Assembly (NCBI RefSeq): GCF_004379255.2
Contig: NC_056037.1
Coordinates: 36,677,012 to 36,741,011, forward strand
DNA: 64,000 nt
Source of the DNA: Salvia splendens
Taxonomy: Eukaryota > Streptophyta > Magnoliopsida > Lamiales > Lamiaceae
Direction: 5' to 3'
Below the pieces are notes generated by a model. It was not told the DNA's origin. It ran no database searches and worked only from the letters and a program-made list of their open reading frames with translations. How positions within the stretch are numbered: the stretch's first letter is position 1; every line of letters begins with the position of its first letter. Below are positions 50,986 to 60,843 of the stretch, one piece after another. Both the position numbers and the translations under genes were made by a program.

Positions 50986-52459
50986 TTACATTCATAAAAT
51001 TGGAATTTTGTATTTTTAGAAGGATTCGAATTTGATACACAACATAGTCAACTTGTGAATAATAAATAATGATGATCTTATTTTAATATCAGCCTATACT
51101 TACATCAATTATGAAGGGATAAGTGGTTTATAAGATATATGAGGCTAAGGATATTTCTCTGGTTGAAATGGTGAACATTCATTCATATTCCAATGCCTAT
51201 AAATCAATGCTACCTAAATTAATAATTTACCAGTGGTGGGCAGGCACGAGGAGAGGGAGGCAAATACTAGGATTCAAATTAAGTTGAATATTTTTTTGTT
51301 AAATTAATATGCTTTCAATAATTATAAAGAAGTTCAAATTAACTAAGGTATTTCTTTGTTAAATTGATGTACTTTCTAAAATTACAAAGGTCTCAAATAT
51401 AGAGAATTATCGAATATAGATTAACTATTATGTAAAACTAAGGTATTTCTTTGTTAAATTGGTGTACTTTCTAAAATTACAAAGGTCTCAAATATAGAGA
51501 ATTAGGTCTCAAATATAGAGAATTATCGAATATAGATTAACTATTATGTAAAACAAACGACAAAAACCTTCATTAGCCAGCGCCCATTAACTGCGAGTAA
51601 TTACAAATATTAATGAGGATGATTATTTTTAATAAAAGGGATTAAGTGTTAGTTAAGGTGAATTATTGTTGCTAACTTGTGGCGCTTATGAAATAGGAGC
51701 TGAATATATCATCGTAGAAAGTAAAACTTCTATGTACTTGTAAGAGAATCTACATGCTATAGTCTAAAAAATAATTTTAGAAAAGTCCAGAAAAATGTAG
51801 TGGACAAGTCCTATACACATCACATGAACCATATCTAAATAATTAAAATACAAGTTTTCTTCTCCACGTAACTACTACTACTACACACGTTATAAAACCA
51901 ATATTCTTATTTTGATGGACCATTTATCTTACCCTAGTCCCCCTTCACTATAAAATAAGTACTAGATTCCTGAAAATTTGTCACTTATATCTATTTTCGT
52001 CTGTCTCACTCCATTTTTAGTAGTGGACCATATATTCTACTAACTAATTCTCACTCACATTTTATTATAAAACTAATATATAAAGTAAGACTCACATTCC
52101 ATTAACTTTTTTAACCCACTTTCCATTACATTTCTTAAAACTCGTACCGGGTCAACATATGACAAATTTTAAAAGATGGAGGGTGTACTACAAACTAAGC
52201 TCTTTAAATTTCTGTTTATTTATTAATAAAAAACTAAAACCCATTAATTTTTTTGTATATATAATTCTGTTATTTTTAGTTAACAGACTATTCGGCCGTT
52301 TACAACCGACAATTAGATCAGTTATAATCGATTAAGAACCCCTAACAAAATCGCACATCGGCACATGTACACATGACACATAAATTATTAATTGATTAAT
52401 AATTAGGGGCTAGTTGTTATTTTATTAGTGGATTCAAAATTTATTAATTTTATAATTAT
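50986..52459. other. AT-rich intergenic region
   Basis: No gene is seen. It contains a 95-bp tandem duplication (listed) and an eroded Stowaway-type MITE at about 51965-52190, ending AAAGATGGAGGGTGTAC. Confidence 0.55.
51341..51555. repeat. 95-bp tandem duplication with a nested 22-bp duplication
   Basis: AACTAAGGTATTTCTTTG starts at 51341 and 51436. The second copy has an extra internal repeat of GGTCTCAAATATAGAGAATTA (51484-51525). Confidence 0.85.
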
Positions 52460-53140
52460 TGATGAAGCGGCGAATTTTCGATGGTAATTAATGCACGTAA
52501 AAATAAATTACGACACAGAGGTTTTACGTGGTTCGATTTACTGAGGTAAATCTACGTCCACGGGGAGAAATGGGGGCAGGTTTGTATTGCTTGATCTGCG
52601 AATTACAGCTTACAACACTGGCCTGCTTTATGATATTCTCTCTAGAGAGCTTTTTTAGAGTTTAAAAGAAGAAGCAGAAGACCTTATCTATCTGACCTAG
52701 GTTCTATTTATACAGTGAACTAAGATCGTGGCATGCAGCATTTATTAGGTAGTGGATGTCGTGGAGATCGTGGCGACCTTGCATGGGTCCACTATCCTGC
52801 ATGAGTTAATGACTGCTTGACACCACTAAATAGATCGTCGGTGTAGTGGAGGTGGAAATCTTGTATGAGTCCACTATCTCCTAGTTCGGTCGAATACTGA
52901 GACCGAACTGCTGAATTATTGCCGAGCAGCTTTTGCCGATCTGAGAGTAGAGCTTGATGCCGACCTGAGAGCAGAGCTTGATGAGTTGGCTTTCACCGAG
53001 CTGTAGGCTGGGGCCGAACTCTTTGGTTGTACCGAACTGAACTCTTTAGTCACGCCGGACTGATACTCTTTAGTCATGCCGAACTGATACTCTGTCTTGG
53101 GCTTTACTGCTGTTGGGCTTGTTTAGTACGTACTCCATCA
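52460..53140 (-). repeat. 3' LTR of the Ty3-type element
   Basis: 681 bp, on plus TGATGAAGCGGCG...ACTCCATCA. On the inner side, CTACCCCCCCCG is the polypurine tract read on plus. Confidence 0.95.
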
Positions 53141-53254
53141 CTACCCCCCCCGAAAAGCGAAGTGAATCACTTCGGCATTCTGGAAAAAAGTATGGGGTAA
53201 GTTGATGTTTGTCCACGGTCTCATGAAGTGAACTCTTCTTTGACCGGACTTGGT

Positions 53255-53600
53255 TTGTGTCCTAATTTGGCGAGTTTTATCGCTCGGATCGGACTTTCCG
53301 TTGTCCTAATTTGGGGATCGGACTTTCCCTTGTCCTAATTTGGGGATCGGACTTTCCCTTGTCCTAATTCGGCGAGTTTTATCGCGTGGATCGGACTTTC
53401 CCTAGTCCTAATTCAGGCAAGTTTTATCGCGAGAATTGGACTTTTGTTGCAGTTCGTTTCAGACGAAGTGCTTGTTTAGGCTGAATTGTGGTCTTGTATC
53501 CTCTTTAGAAGCTTTGACGCACAATCGTGGGCTTGTTGCAGCTCGTTTCAGACGAACTGCTTGTTTAAGCTGAATTGTGGTCTTGTATCCTCTTTAGAAG
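53255..53600. repeat. Short tandem repeats between pol and the 3' LTR
   Basis: Units around GGATCGGACTTTCCCTTGT plus CCTAATTTGG recur at about 29-45 bp spacing in 53265-53420. They are followed by two copies of a unit of about 100 bp containing GCTGAATTGTGGTCTTGTAT (53480 and 53571). Confidence 0.85.
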
Positions 53601-53810
53601 CTTTGACTCACAATTGTTTAGCTTGTATATGTTCTAAGAAGGGGATCAGTCTTCGAAGAACAAGATACCTCAGTAACATTTGTAAGAGACGACACGCACA
53701 GAGACAGACAAAACACACAAACAAAACGCACAGAGACAAATAAAGACCAAGTAAACCAAATAAAGCACATTGAGCAAACAGGACTCAAGACTGACTGACC
53801 GGACTGTCTC

Positions 53811-56800
53811 TTACAAATGGAACTTTTTGAGGTTGGAAATGTGCCATGTTCGGGGTACCTGTTCTCCTGACATGTGAGCCAATTTGTAAGACCCTTTGCC
53901 GAGGACTTCTGATACCCGATACGGACCTTCCCATGTGGGTTCGAGTTTGCCCAGCTTTTCTGCTCGGCTTACTTCGTTGTTTCTCAGGACGAGATCTCCC
54001 ACTTGAAATTGCAGCTTCTTCACCCTTTGGTTGTAATACCGGGCTACTTGCTCCTTGTACTTGGCTGCTTTTATGCATGCCAATTCTCTTCTTTCTTCGG
54101 CAAGATCTAGCTCGGCTCTCAGTCCGTCGTCATTCATTTCTGAGGAGAAATTTAGAGTTCGGGGACTGGGTACGCCGATCTCCACCGGAATTACGGCTTC
54201 AGTGCCGTACACCAGACTGTATGGAGTTTCACCATTGGAGGTTGTGGGTGTAGTTCGGTAGGACCATAGGACTTGAGGGAGATTTTCTACCCATTGTCCT
54301 TTGGCTTGTTCTAACCGAGCTTTTAACCCTTTCACCAGGATACGATTTGTTACCTCCGTTTGTCCGTTTGCTTGTGGATGAGAGACCGAAGTGAACCGCT
54401 GTTGAATATTCAGCTCTTGGCACCAATTCTTGAACGTCTTGTCGGTGAACTGAGTCCCGTTATCCGAGATGAGGATGTGGGGTATGCCAAATCGGCACAC
54501 TATGTTCTTCCAGACGAAATCCAATGCCTTCGAGCTCGTTATCGTAGCTAATGGTTCAGCTTCTACCCACTTCGTAAAGTAATCCACGGCAACGACTAGG
54601 AACTTCATTTGCCGAGGAGCTTGAGGAAGTGGTCCCACTATGTCTATGCCCCATTGCATGAAAGGCCAAGGGCTTTGCATAGTGGATAGATCGGTCTGCG
54701 GCATTCTTGGGATATTTGCATGGATTTGGCACTTCGGGCATGTCTTGACGAGCTGCACTGCTTCTTGTACCAAGGTTGGCCAATAATATCCCCATCTTAG
54801 AACTTTTTTAGCTAAAGCTCTAGCTCCGATGTGGCTACCGCACGACCCTTCATGAACTTCTCTGAGGATGTAGTCCGTCTCTTCTGGTCCTACGCACCGC
54901 AATAACGGCTGGAGGTAAGACTTTCTAAAGAGGACTCCTTCATGAAGTTCGTACCGAAGTGCTCGGCACGTGATCTTCCGAGCTTCTCTCTTATCTTCGG
55001 GCAATTGTCCTTGATCCAGATATTGCAAGATCGGCGTCATCCAGTTCGGCGAGCTGGATATTGAATGTACCTCGGCTTCATCAATGCTTCGATGCATTAA
55101 TTCTTCCGCCTTTGAGCTCGGATCTGAGGCCAACTTACTTAAGGTATCTGCTCGGCTATTTTCCGCTCTGGGAACGCGGATTATCCGAAAATAGGAGAAA
55201 CTTCGGCTGATGCTTTGCGCTTTGTCCAAATACTTCTTCATTCTCTCGTCACGGGCTTCACTGGTACCCAACATGTGATTTACTATGACTTGTGAATCAC
55301 AATGGACTTTGAGAGATTTGACGAGCAGACTTTGCGCTAACTGAAGTCCGGCCAGGAGGGCTTCGTACTCGGCTTCATTATTAGTAGTGGGGAATAGGAA
55401 CCGAAGTGAGTAGGTTACCTCGTGTCCGTCGGGAGCGACGAGTAAAATACCAGCTCCACTTCCCATCTTGTTTGAAGCTCCATCTACGAATCCGCTCCAG
55501 CAGTCTGGCGGCTCTACTTCGGATTCCAAGGGCTGTGCAAGTTCGGCATTGGCAGACTTTTTCTGTTCGGCAATGACAGGGATTGCTTGATCGAACTTGG
55601 CCTCTGTAAGAAAATCTGCCAAGGCTTGTCCCTTGATGGCTTTCCGAGGTAGGTACTCGATCGAGTGTTCTCCCAGCTCTATGGCCCATTTGGCGATTCT
55701 GCCTGATGCTTCTGGCTTGGTCAAAACTTGCCGAAGAGGCAGATCGGTTAAAACACATACCTTGTGAGCATAGAAGTATGGCCGCAGTCTCCTTGCTGCA
55801 TTTACTAACGCCAGAGCAATTTTTTCCAGAGGTTGATACCTTGTTTCTGGACCTCTTAATGCTCGGCTTGTAAAGTAGATGGGAAACTGCTTTAGGCCTT
55901 CTTCTCGTACAAGCACCGCGCTGATGGTTTGATCTGATGCCGCTAAGTATAAGAATATTACTTCGGCTTCGGTTGGAGCAGAGAGAATAGGAAGCTCGGC
56001 TAGATAACTTTTGAGCTCGTCAAAGGCCTTTTTCTGCTCGGCTCCCCACTCGAATTTTGGTGCTTTTTTCAACACTTTGAAGAACGGCAGTTGCTTTTCG
56101 GCTGCTTGGGAAAGGAATCGATTCAGTGCGGCTAGACATCCGGTTAGCCTTTGCACGTCATGTATGGACTTCGGCATTGCCATGTTTTGAATGACTTGGA
56201 CTTTTGAAGGGTTTGCCTTGAGTCCGTCCTTTGAAACCCAACAACCCAGAAATTTTCCTGAATCTACCAAAAAGGTACATTTTTGGGGGTTGAGTTTGAG
56301 GTTGGCTTTCCGGAGCACGTCGAGAGTGGATTTGAGGTTGTCTTCGTACTCCGAAGTGCTTTTGCTTTTGACAACTATGTCGCCGACATACACTTCAACC
56401 TGTTTCCCGATTAGGTGCCGAAAAAGCTTGTCTACCATCCTTTGATAAGTGGCTCCGGCATTCTTTAAACCGAATGGCATCTTTTTATAAGCGAAAATGC
56501 CGAAATCGGTGATGAAAGCTGTTTTCGGAGCGTCACTCTCATCCATCAACACTTGGTGATATCCTTTGTATAAATCAAGAAAACAGAAAATTTCGAAGCC
56601 GATCAAAGCTTCTACTTTTTTATCTATATTCGGAAGGGGATAGCAATCTTTTGGACAGTGCTTGTTTAGATCGGTAAAATCTATGCACATCCGCCATCCT
56701 CCTCCTTTTTTCTTGATCATCACAGGATTGGCCACCCAAGAAGGATATTTCACCTCGAATAGTACATCCGCTTTTAGTAATTGGCGGACTTCGTCATGGA

Positions 56801-57074
56801 TGACTTGGCTTCTTTCTGCCGCAAAGAGTCTTTGCTTCTGTTTTACTGGCCGGATTGAAGGATCAATATTTAACCGATGAGTGATTACCTCGGGGGGCAC
56901 TCCGGTCATGTCCAACGGAGACCATGCAAAGACATCTTTGTACTCCTTGAGGAGCTGAATGGTCTTTTCCCGGAGTAGAGGCGTTCCTGCGAAGCCGACG
57001 TTGACCGTTCTGGATGGATCATCTTCGTATAACTGAACGGTCATTGAGTTCGGCTCTGAAGTGACTTCGGTCAT
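53811..57074 (-). CDS. pol: Retrotransposon Pol (RT, RNase H, integrase)
   Basis: 1,087 residues, uninterrupted. Reverse transcriptase occupies about 95-330, RNase H about 525-650 (FVDGASNKMGSGAGI; conserved NNEAEYEALL), the integrase zinc region about 745-785 and the integrase core about 800-920 (WGIDIVGPLP, ISDNGTQF). The reverse transcriptase catalytic box reads YVGD where the family has two aspartates, so the enzyme is probably inactive. The ATG at 57074 may not be the real start. The frame is continuous with gag across one amber codon, so Pol is probably made as a gag-pol fusion by readthrough. The end lacks a chromodomain. Confidence 0.92.
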   Translation of the reverse strand: MTEVTSEPNSMTVQLYEDDPSRTVNVGFAGTPLLREKTIQLLKEYKDVFAWSPLDMTGVPPEVITHRLNIDPSIRPVKQKQRLFAAERSQVIHDEVRQLLKADVLFEVKYPSWVANPVMIKKKGGGWRMCIDFTDLNKHCPKDCYPLPNIDKKVEALIGFEIFCFLDLYKGYHQVLMDESDAPKTAFITDFGIFAYKKMPFGLKNAGATYQRMVDKLFRHLIGKQVEVYVGDIVVKSKSTSEYEDNLKSTLDVLRKANLKLNPQKCTFLVDSGKFLGCWVSKDGLKANPSKVQVIQNMAMPKSIHDVQRLTGCLAALNRFLSQAAEKQLPFFKVLKKAPKFEWGAEQKKAFDELKSYLAELPILSAPTEAEVIFLYLAASDQTISAVLVREEGLKQFPIYFTSRALRGPETRYQPLEKIALALVNAARRLRPYFYAHKVCVLTDLPLRQVLTKPEASGRIAKWAIELGEHSIEYLPRKAIKGQALADFLTEAKFDQAIPVIAEQKKSANAELAQPLESEVEPPDCWSGFVDGASNKMGSGAGILLVAPDGHEVTYSLRFLFPTTNNEAEYEALLAGLQLAQSLLVKSLKVHCDSQVIVNHMLGTSEARDERMKKYLDKAQSISRSFSYFRIIRVPRAENSRADTLSKLASDPSSKAEELMHRSIDEAEVHSISSSPNWMTPILQYLDQGQLPEDKREARKITCRALRYELHEGVLFRKSYLQPLLRCVGPEETDYILREVHEGSCGSHIGARALAKKVLRWGYYWPTLVQEAVQLVKTCPKCQIHANIPRMPQTDLSTMQSPWPFMQWGIDIVGPLPQAPRQMKFLVVAVDYFTKWVEAEPLATITSSKALDFVWKNIVCRFGIPHILISDNGTQFTDKTFKNWCQELNIQQRFTSVSHPQANGQTEVTNRILVKGLKARLEQAKGQWVENLPQVLWSYRTTPTTSNGETPYSLVYGTEAVIPVEIGVPSPRTLNFSSEMNDDGLRAELDLAEERRELACIKAAKYKEQVARYYNQRVKKLQFQVGDLVLRNNEVSRAEKLGKLEPTWEGPYRVSEVLGKGSYKLAHMSGEQVPRTWHISNLKKFHL

Positions 57075-57107
57075 CTCGCTTGCCTCCGACTCCGGTTGCT
57101 GTGATTG

Positions 57108-59186
57108 CTATGCTTGATGGTGCCGAACTGATTGTTCGGCACTTTTTAGCGCAATCTGCAGACATTCTTTTGCTCTCTTTTGATCACCTCGGATGACCGC
57201 TATCCCATTTTTAGTGGGAATCTTGATGGTGAGGTGATAAGTAGAGCAAACGGCCCGAACTGTGTTGAGCCAGTCCCTCCCCAGGATGATGTTGTACGGA
57301 GACCGAGCTTTCACCACAAAGAACTCGATCATCGTATTGGAGCTTGTAGGCGCTTTTCCCACCGTGATCGGAAGGCTGATAATACCTTCAGGGCGGGTGT
57401 CCTCCTGGGCGAAACTTTTCAGAGGAAGTGGAGCCGGACTGAGCCGAGCTGGATCCACTTCCATTTTATCGAAACATTCTTTAAAAAGAATGCTGACTGA
57501 CGCTCCTGTATCCACAAATACTCTGTGGACCAGTTTGTTTGCCACCCCGGCTTGGATGACAATAGCGTCTTGGTGAGGAGAGATGGCTGGGACGGGATCG
57601 GCATCTGAAAATGTAATCACTTCGTCTTTCTTCAGCCTTTTATGTGTTGGTTCCTCTTGATTGGAACCTCTGCGTTCTGCTTTTAGGGACGACTTAGTCT
57701 TCCCGGCTGGGAGAGCATCAATAGTCAGGATTACTCCATCGTATTGCGGCTCGTCGTCGTCTTCGGGATCCTCATGTCTTTTCGGATCCTGAGGATTGCA
57801 GTTCGCACTTCTCTGCCTTTTGTTCTTTTTCGGCTGCTTGCTTTGGTATTTTTTTAACGTTCCTGTTTTCACAAGAACGTCAATACCTGCAGCCAAATCT
57901 CGGCACTCCTCGGTATCGTGACCGTGGGTTTGATGGAAGGAGCAATATTGATCCTGAAGTCGCCGTGCGGCTGATTTCGTCATCCGCTTTGGTTTTTCGA
58001 ACATATCGGAATGTAGTTCGAAAATTTCCGCTCTTGACTTGTTTAATGGTACGAACTGAGCGGGCGGCTTCTCAGGATTGAGACGTGGTCCCAATCTGCC
58101 TTGTACTGGTGCCCTTTGAATTCTTTCAAAAGGAGTTCGGCGAGGAAGCACCTGGTCGCTTTGATCGGGCTTCCTTTTGTCTCCTTGGGATGAGCTGTCT
58201 AACGACCGTTTTCGACGGTCTGCCTCATCCGCACGAGAAAACTTGTCCGCAATGTCCCACATCTCTTGAGCTGTTTGCGGACCGCACTCCACGAGCTTTC
58301 TGTAGAGAGCTCCGGGCAGGATTCCATTTTGGAATGCCGAAATGACAAGTAGATCATTGAGATTATCTACTTGTAGGCATTCCTTGTGGAATCTCGTCAT
58401 AAAATCGCTGATCTTTTCGTCGCGACCTTGACGTATAGAAAGCAGCTGAGCCGAAGTGCTTCTGGCTTCCGCTTTCTGAAAGAACCTCCTGTGGAAAGCA
58501 TCCATTAGATCTCGGTAGGATCTAATGCTGCCTTGAGGGAGGCTATCGAACCACCTTCTTGCGTTCCCGATTAGCAGCTCGGGAAACAGCTTGCACATGT
58601 GGACCTCGTTGAGACCCTGGTTCGCCATGTTATATTGATAGCGTCCCAAGAAATCATGAGGATCCACGAGTCCGTCATAGGTTATCGACGGAGTTCGGTA
58701 GTTCTGTGGTAGGGAAGTTCGGGTAATATCGTCCGAGAACGGAGTCTTCAATGCTCCGTACATGGCGAACCCGACATCTCTTCGGTATGGAGGAGTTGGA
58801 GTTCTCCTGTGATTCCGGTACCGAGGATTCTTTCTTCTGGAAGACATGATACTACTGCGGTAGTGACTGTCTCGTATGGAGGGAGAGAGAGAATCCGCCG
58901 TTTTCGCCTCCGGCTGCTTTTGGCTTCTCTGCAGGAAGGTTAAGAATTCCTCCTGCTTTTCAGCCAAAAACAGCTTGACAGCCCCGTTCAAATCGGGCTG
59001 CTGGGAAGACTCGGTGCGACGGCTGTTGGAGCGGCTTGTTCCTCCGCCATGAGAACTGGTGGTGGATTTATCCCTAGGCTGTTTTCCAGACCTATGGGAT
59101 GGATTGGCTTCCTCCTGGTTCTCACGGGCAGGAATACGGGTACTCTGCGATCTGGTATGCATTTTTTGGGTTGAAAAAATGGTCAA
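57108..59186 (-). CDS. gag: Retrotransposon Gag with C-terminal protease
   Basis: 692 residues. A Ser- and Gln-rich N-terminus precedes the capsid-like retrotrans_gag region (about 165-275; VDPHDFLGRYQYNMANQG, ARRWFDSLPQGSI). A zinc knuckle-like motif follows (CSFHQTHGHDTEEC, about 415) and an aspartic protease with DTGASVSILF (about 565-580). It ends in TAG at 57110-57108, immediately followed by CAATCA. The next open frame (pol) is in the same phase, 11 codons later at its first ATG. No internal stops. An upstream in-frame methionine pair (MTIFSTQKMHTR) leaves two possible starts. Confidence 0.9.
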   Translation of the reverse strand: MTIFSTQKMHTRSQSTRIPARENQEEANPSHRSGKQPRDKSTTSSHGGGTSRSNSRRTESSQQPDLNGAVKLFLAEKQEEFLTFLQRSQKQPEAKTADSLSPSIRDSHYRSSIMSSRRKNPRYRNHRRTPTPPYRRDVGFAMYGALKTPFSDDITRTSLPQNYRTPSITYDGLVDPHDFLGRYQYNMANQGLNEVHMCKLFPELLIGNARRWFDSLPQGSIRSYRDLMDAFHRRFFQKAEARSTSAQLLSIRQGRDEKISDFMTRFHKECLQVDNLNDLLVISAFQNGILPGALYRKLVECGPQTAQEMWDIADKFSRADEADRRKRSLDSSSQGDKRKPDQSDQVLPRRTPFERIQRAPVQGRLGPRLNPEKPPAQFVPLNKSRAEIFELHSDMFEKPKRMTKSAARRLQDQYCSFHQTHGHDTEECRDLAAGIDVLVKTGTLKKYQSKQPKKNKRQRSANCNPQDPKRHEDPEDDDEPQYDGVILTIDALPAGKTKSSLKAERRGSNQEEPTHKRLKKDEVITFSDADPVPAISPHQDAIVIQAGVANKLVHRVFVDTGASVSILFKECFDKMEVDPARLSPAPLPLKSFAQEDTRPEGIISLPITVGKAPTSSNTMIEFFVVKARSPYNIILGRDWLNTVRAVCSTYHLTIKIPTKNGIAVIRGDQKRAKECLQIALKSAEQSVRHHQA

Positions 59187-59220
59187 AAATTCGCTTTATC
59201 ACAAATTTGGTTCTCTGTTT

Positions 59221-59236
59221 CCCACAGACGGCGCCA
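59221..59236 (-). other. Primer-binding site of the Ty3-type element
   Basis: On minus, TGGCGCCGTCTGTGGG begins one base after the 5' LTR. It has the TGG start of a tRNA 3' end complement. I do not assign the tRNA. Confidence 0.75.
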
Positions 59237-59237
59237 G

Positions 59238-59918
59238 TGATGAAGCGGCGAATTTTCGATGGTAATTAATGCACGTAAAAATAAATTACGACACAGAGGT
59301 TTTACGTGGTTCGATTTACTGAGGTAAATCTACGTCCACGGGGAGAAATGGGGGCAGGTTTGTATTGCTTGATCTGCGAATTACAGCTTACAACACTGGC
59401 CTGCTTTATGATATTCTCTCTAGAGAGCTTTTTTAGAGTTTAAAAGAAGAAGCAGAAGACCTTATCTATCTGACCTAGGTTCTATTTATACAGTGAACTA
59501 AGATCGTGGCATGCAGCATTTATTAGGTAGTGGATGTCGTGGAGATCGTGGCGACCTTGCATGGGTCCACTATCCTGCATGAGTTAATGACTGCTTGACA
59601 CCACTAAATAGATCGTCGGTGTAGTGGAGGTGGAAATCTTGTATGAGTCCACTATCTCCTAGTTCGGTCAAATACTGAGACCGAACTGCTGAATTATTGC
59701 CGAGCAGCTTTTGCCGATCTGAGAGTAGAGCTTGATGCCGACCTGAGAGCAGAGCTTGATGAGTTGGCTTTCACCGAGCTGTAGGCTGGGGCCGAACTCT
59801 TTGGTTGTACCGAACTGAACTCTTTAGTCACGCCGGACTGATACTCTTTAGTCATGCCGAACTGATACTCTGTCTTGGGCTTTACTGCTGTTGGGCTTGT
59901 TTAGTACGTACTCCATCA
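59238..59918 (-). repeat. 5' LTR of the Ty3-type element
   Basis: 681 bp, identical to the 3' LTR except one base. It should hold the promoter for the genomic transcript. Confidence 0.95.
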
Positions 59919-60580
59919 ATTATCTTCCCATATTTTTTCAAATTTCATATGAATAACTCGATATCTACATGATTATAAAGTGATTATAAACTTTGAACTA
60001 CATATACAAAGGTTCACAATAAACATCGCATAATATTTGAAGTACTACACACATAATATTTGAGACAGTAAGTAGCTTTAGAATCACAAATATTTTAAAT
60101 GTAGATATATTTCCCTCTTTCACTATTATTCTATGTTTTTAAAAGTGTTTTAATTTAATTTAATTCAATTAATAGACTACAACATAGACCAAATTTAACT
60201 ACTATTAATAATTCAATCAAATTTGTTATTTCAACAATAATTTTTAAATTGACTTATGAACAAATTTCTCATTACTTGTCGATTTCTAGATGATTATTAC
60301 GTATGTAGTGAAGATTGGGAAAAGATATAAAGGCATAACAAAAATATAATTTTGTTTATATGAGACAATTGGGAAAGATTCAACAGTTAATGTGTAAATC
60401 GTTACTTTTGAAAATTATGAAATTAATTAAAATTCAAACAAACTCTATTATTTAAATAAAAAATTCCACTTACTTCAGTTATATTATATTAATTCTTGAT
60501 TTAATTTACTACTACCCAAAATGTATTAATGTATTGGATGTAAAATTTACAAAATACAAAACCAATTCCTTTCCATAATA
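59919..60580. other. AT-rich spacer
   Basis: About 660 bp of AT-rich DNA; nothing recognisable apart from the 5-bp target duplication at its start. Confidence 0.6.
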
Positions 60581-60833
60581 CTCCCTCCGTCCCACAATAT
60601 GAGTCACTTTTATTATGATCACGAATTTTAAGAAATATAAAGAATAGTGGATTTGAAAAGTTAGTGGAATATAAAATCCATTTTTTTTATATTGGTTTTA
60701 TAATAAAATGTGAGTGAAGCGAGGAATTGGAATGTGAGACATACTTACCATTTATGGAAAAAATGAAGTGTGACTCTTATTGTGGGACGAACCAAAATGG
60801 AAAAGTGTGACTCTTAACGTGAGACAGAGGGAG
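60581..60833. mobile_element. Stowaway-like MITE (253 bp)
   Basis: Begins CTCCCTCCGTCCCAC, ends GAGACAGAGGGAG, TA on each side (60579-60580 and 60834-60835). Subterminal repeats with GTGACTCTTATTGTGGGAC are present. Confidence 0.85.
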
Positions 60834-60843
60834 TACTCTTCAG

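Larger units (their letters stand above)
52460..59918 (-). mobile_element. Complete Ty3-type LTR retrotransposon (Tat-like)
   Basis: 7,459 bp with 681-bp LTRs and a perfect 5-bp target duplication ATTAT (52455-52459 and 59919-59923). The coding strand is minus: 5' LTR 59238-59918, gag-protease, amber codon, reverse transcriptase-RNase H-integrase, a repeat-rich non-coding stretch, polypurine tract, 3' LTR. The LTRs differ at one base (g at about 52890, a at about 59668). Order of domains and absence of a chromodomain fit the Tat side of Ty3 elements; the lineage is inferred. Confidence 0.95.

Noticed and set aside
53486..54253. Plus-strand frames in the retrotransposon
   Set aside because: They are antisense to pol or lie in its repeat-rich untranslated stretch.
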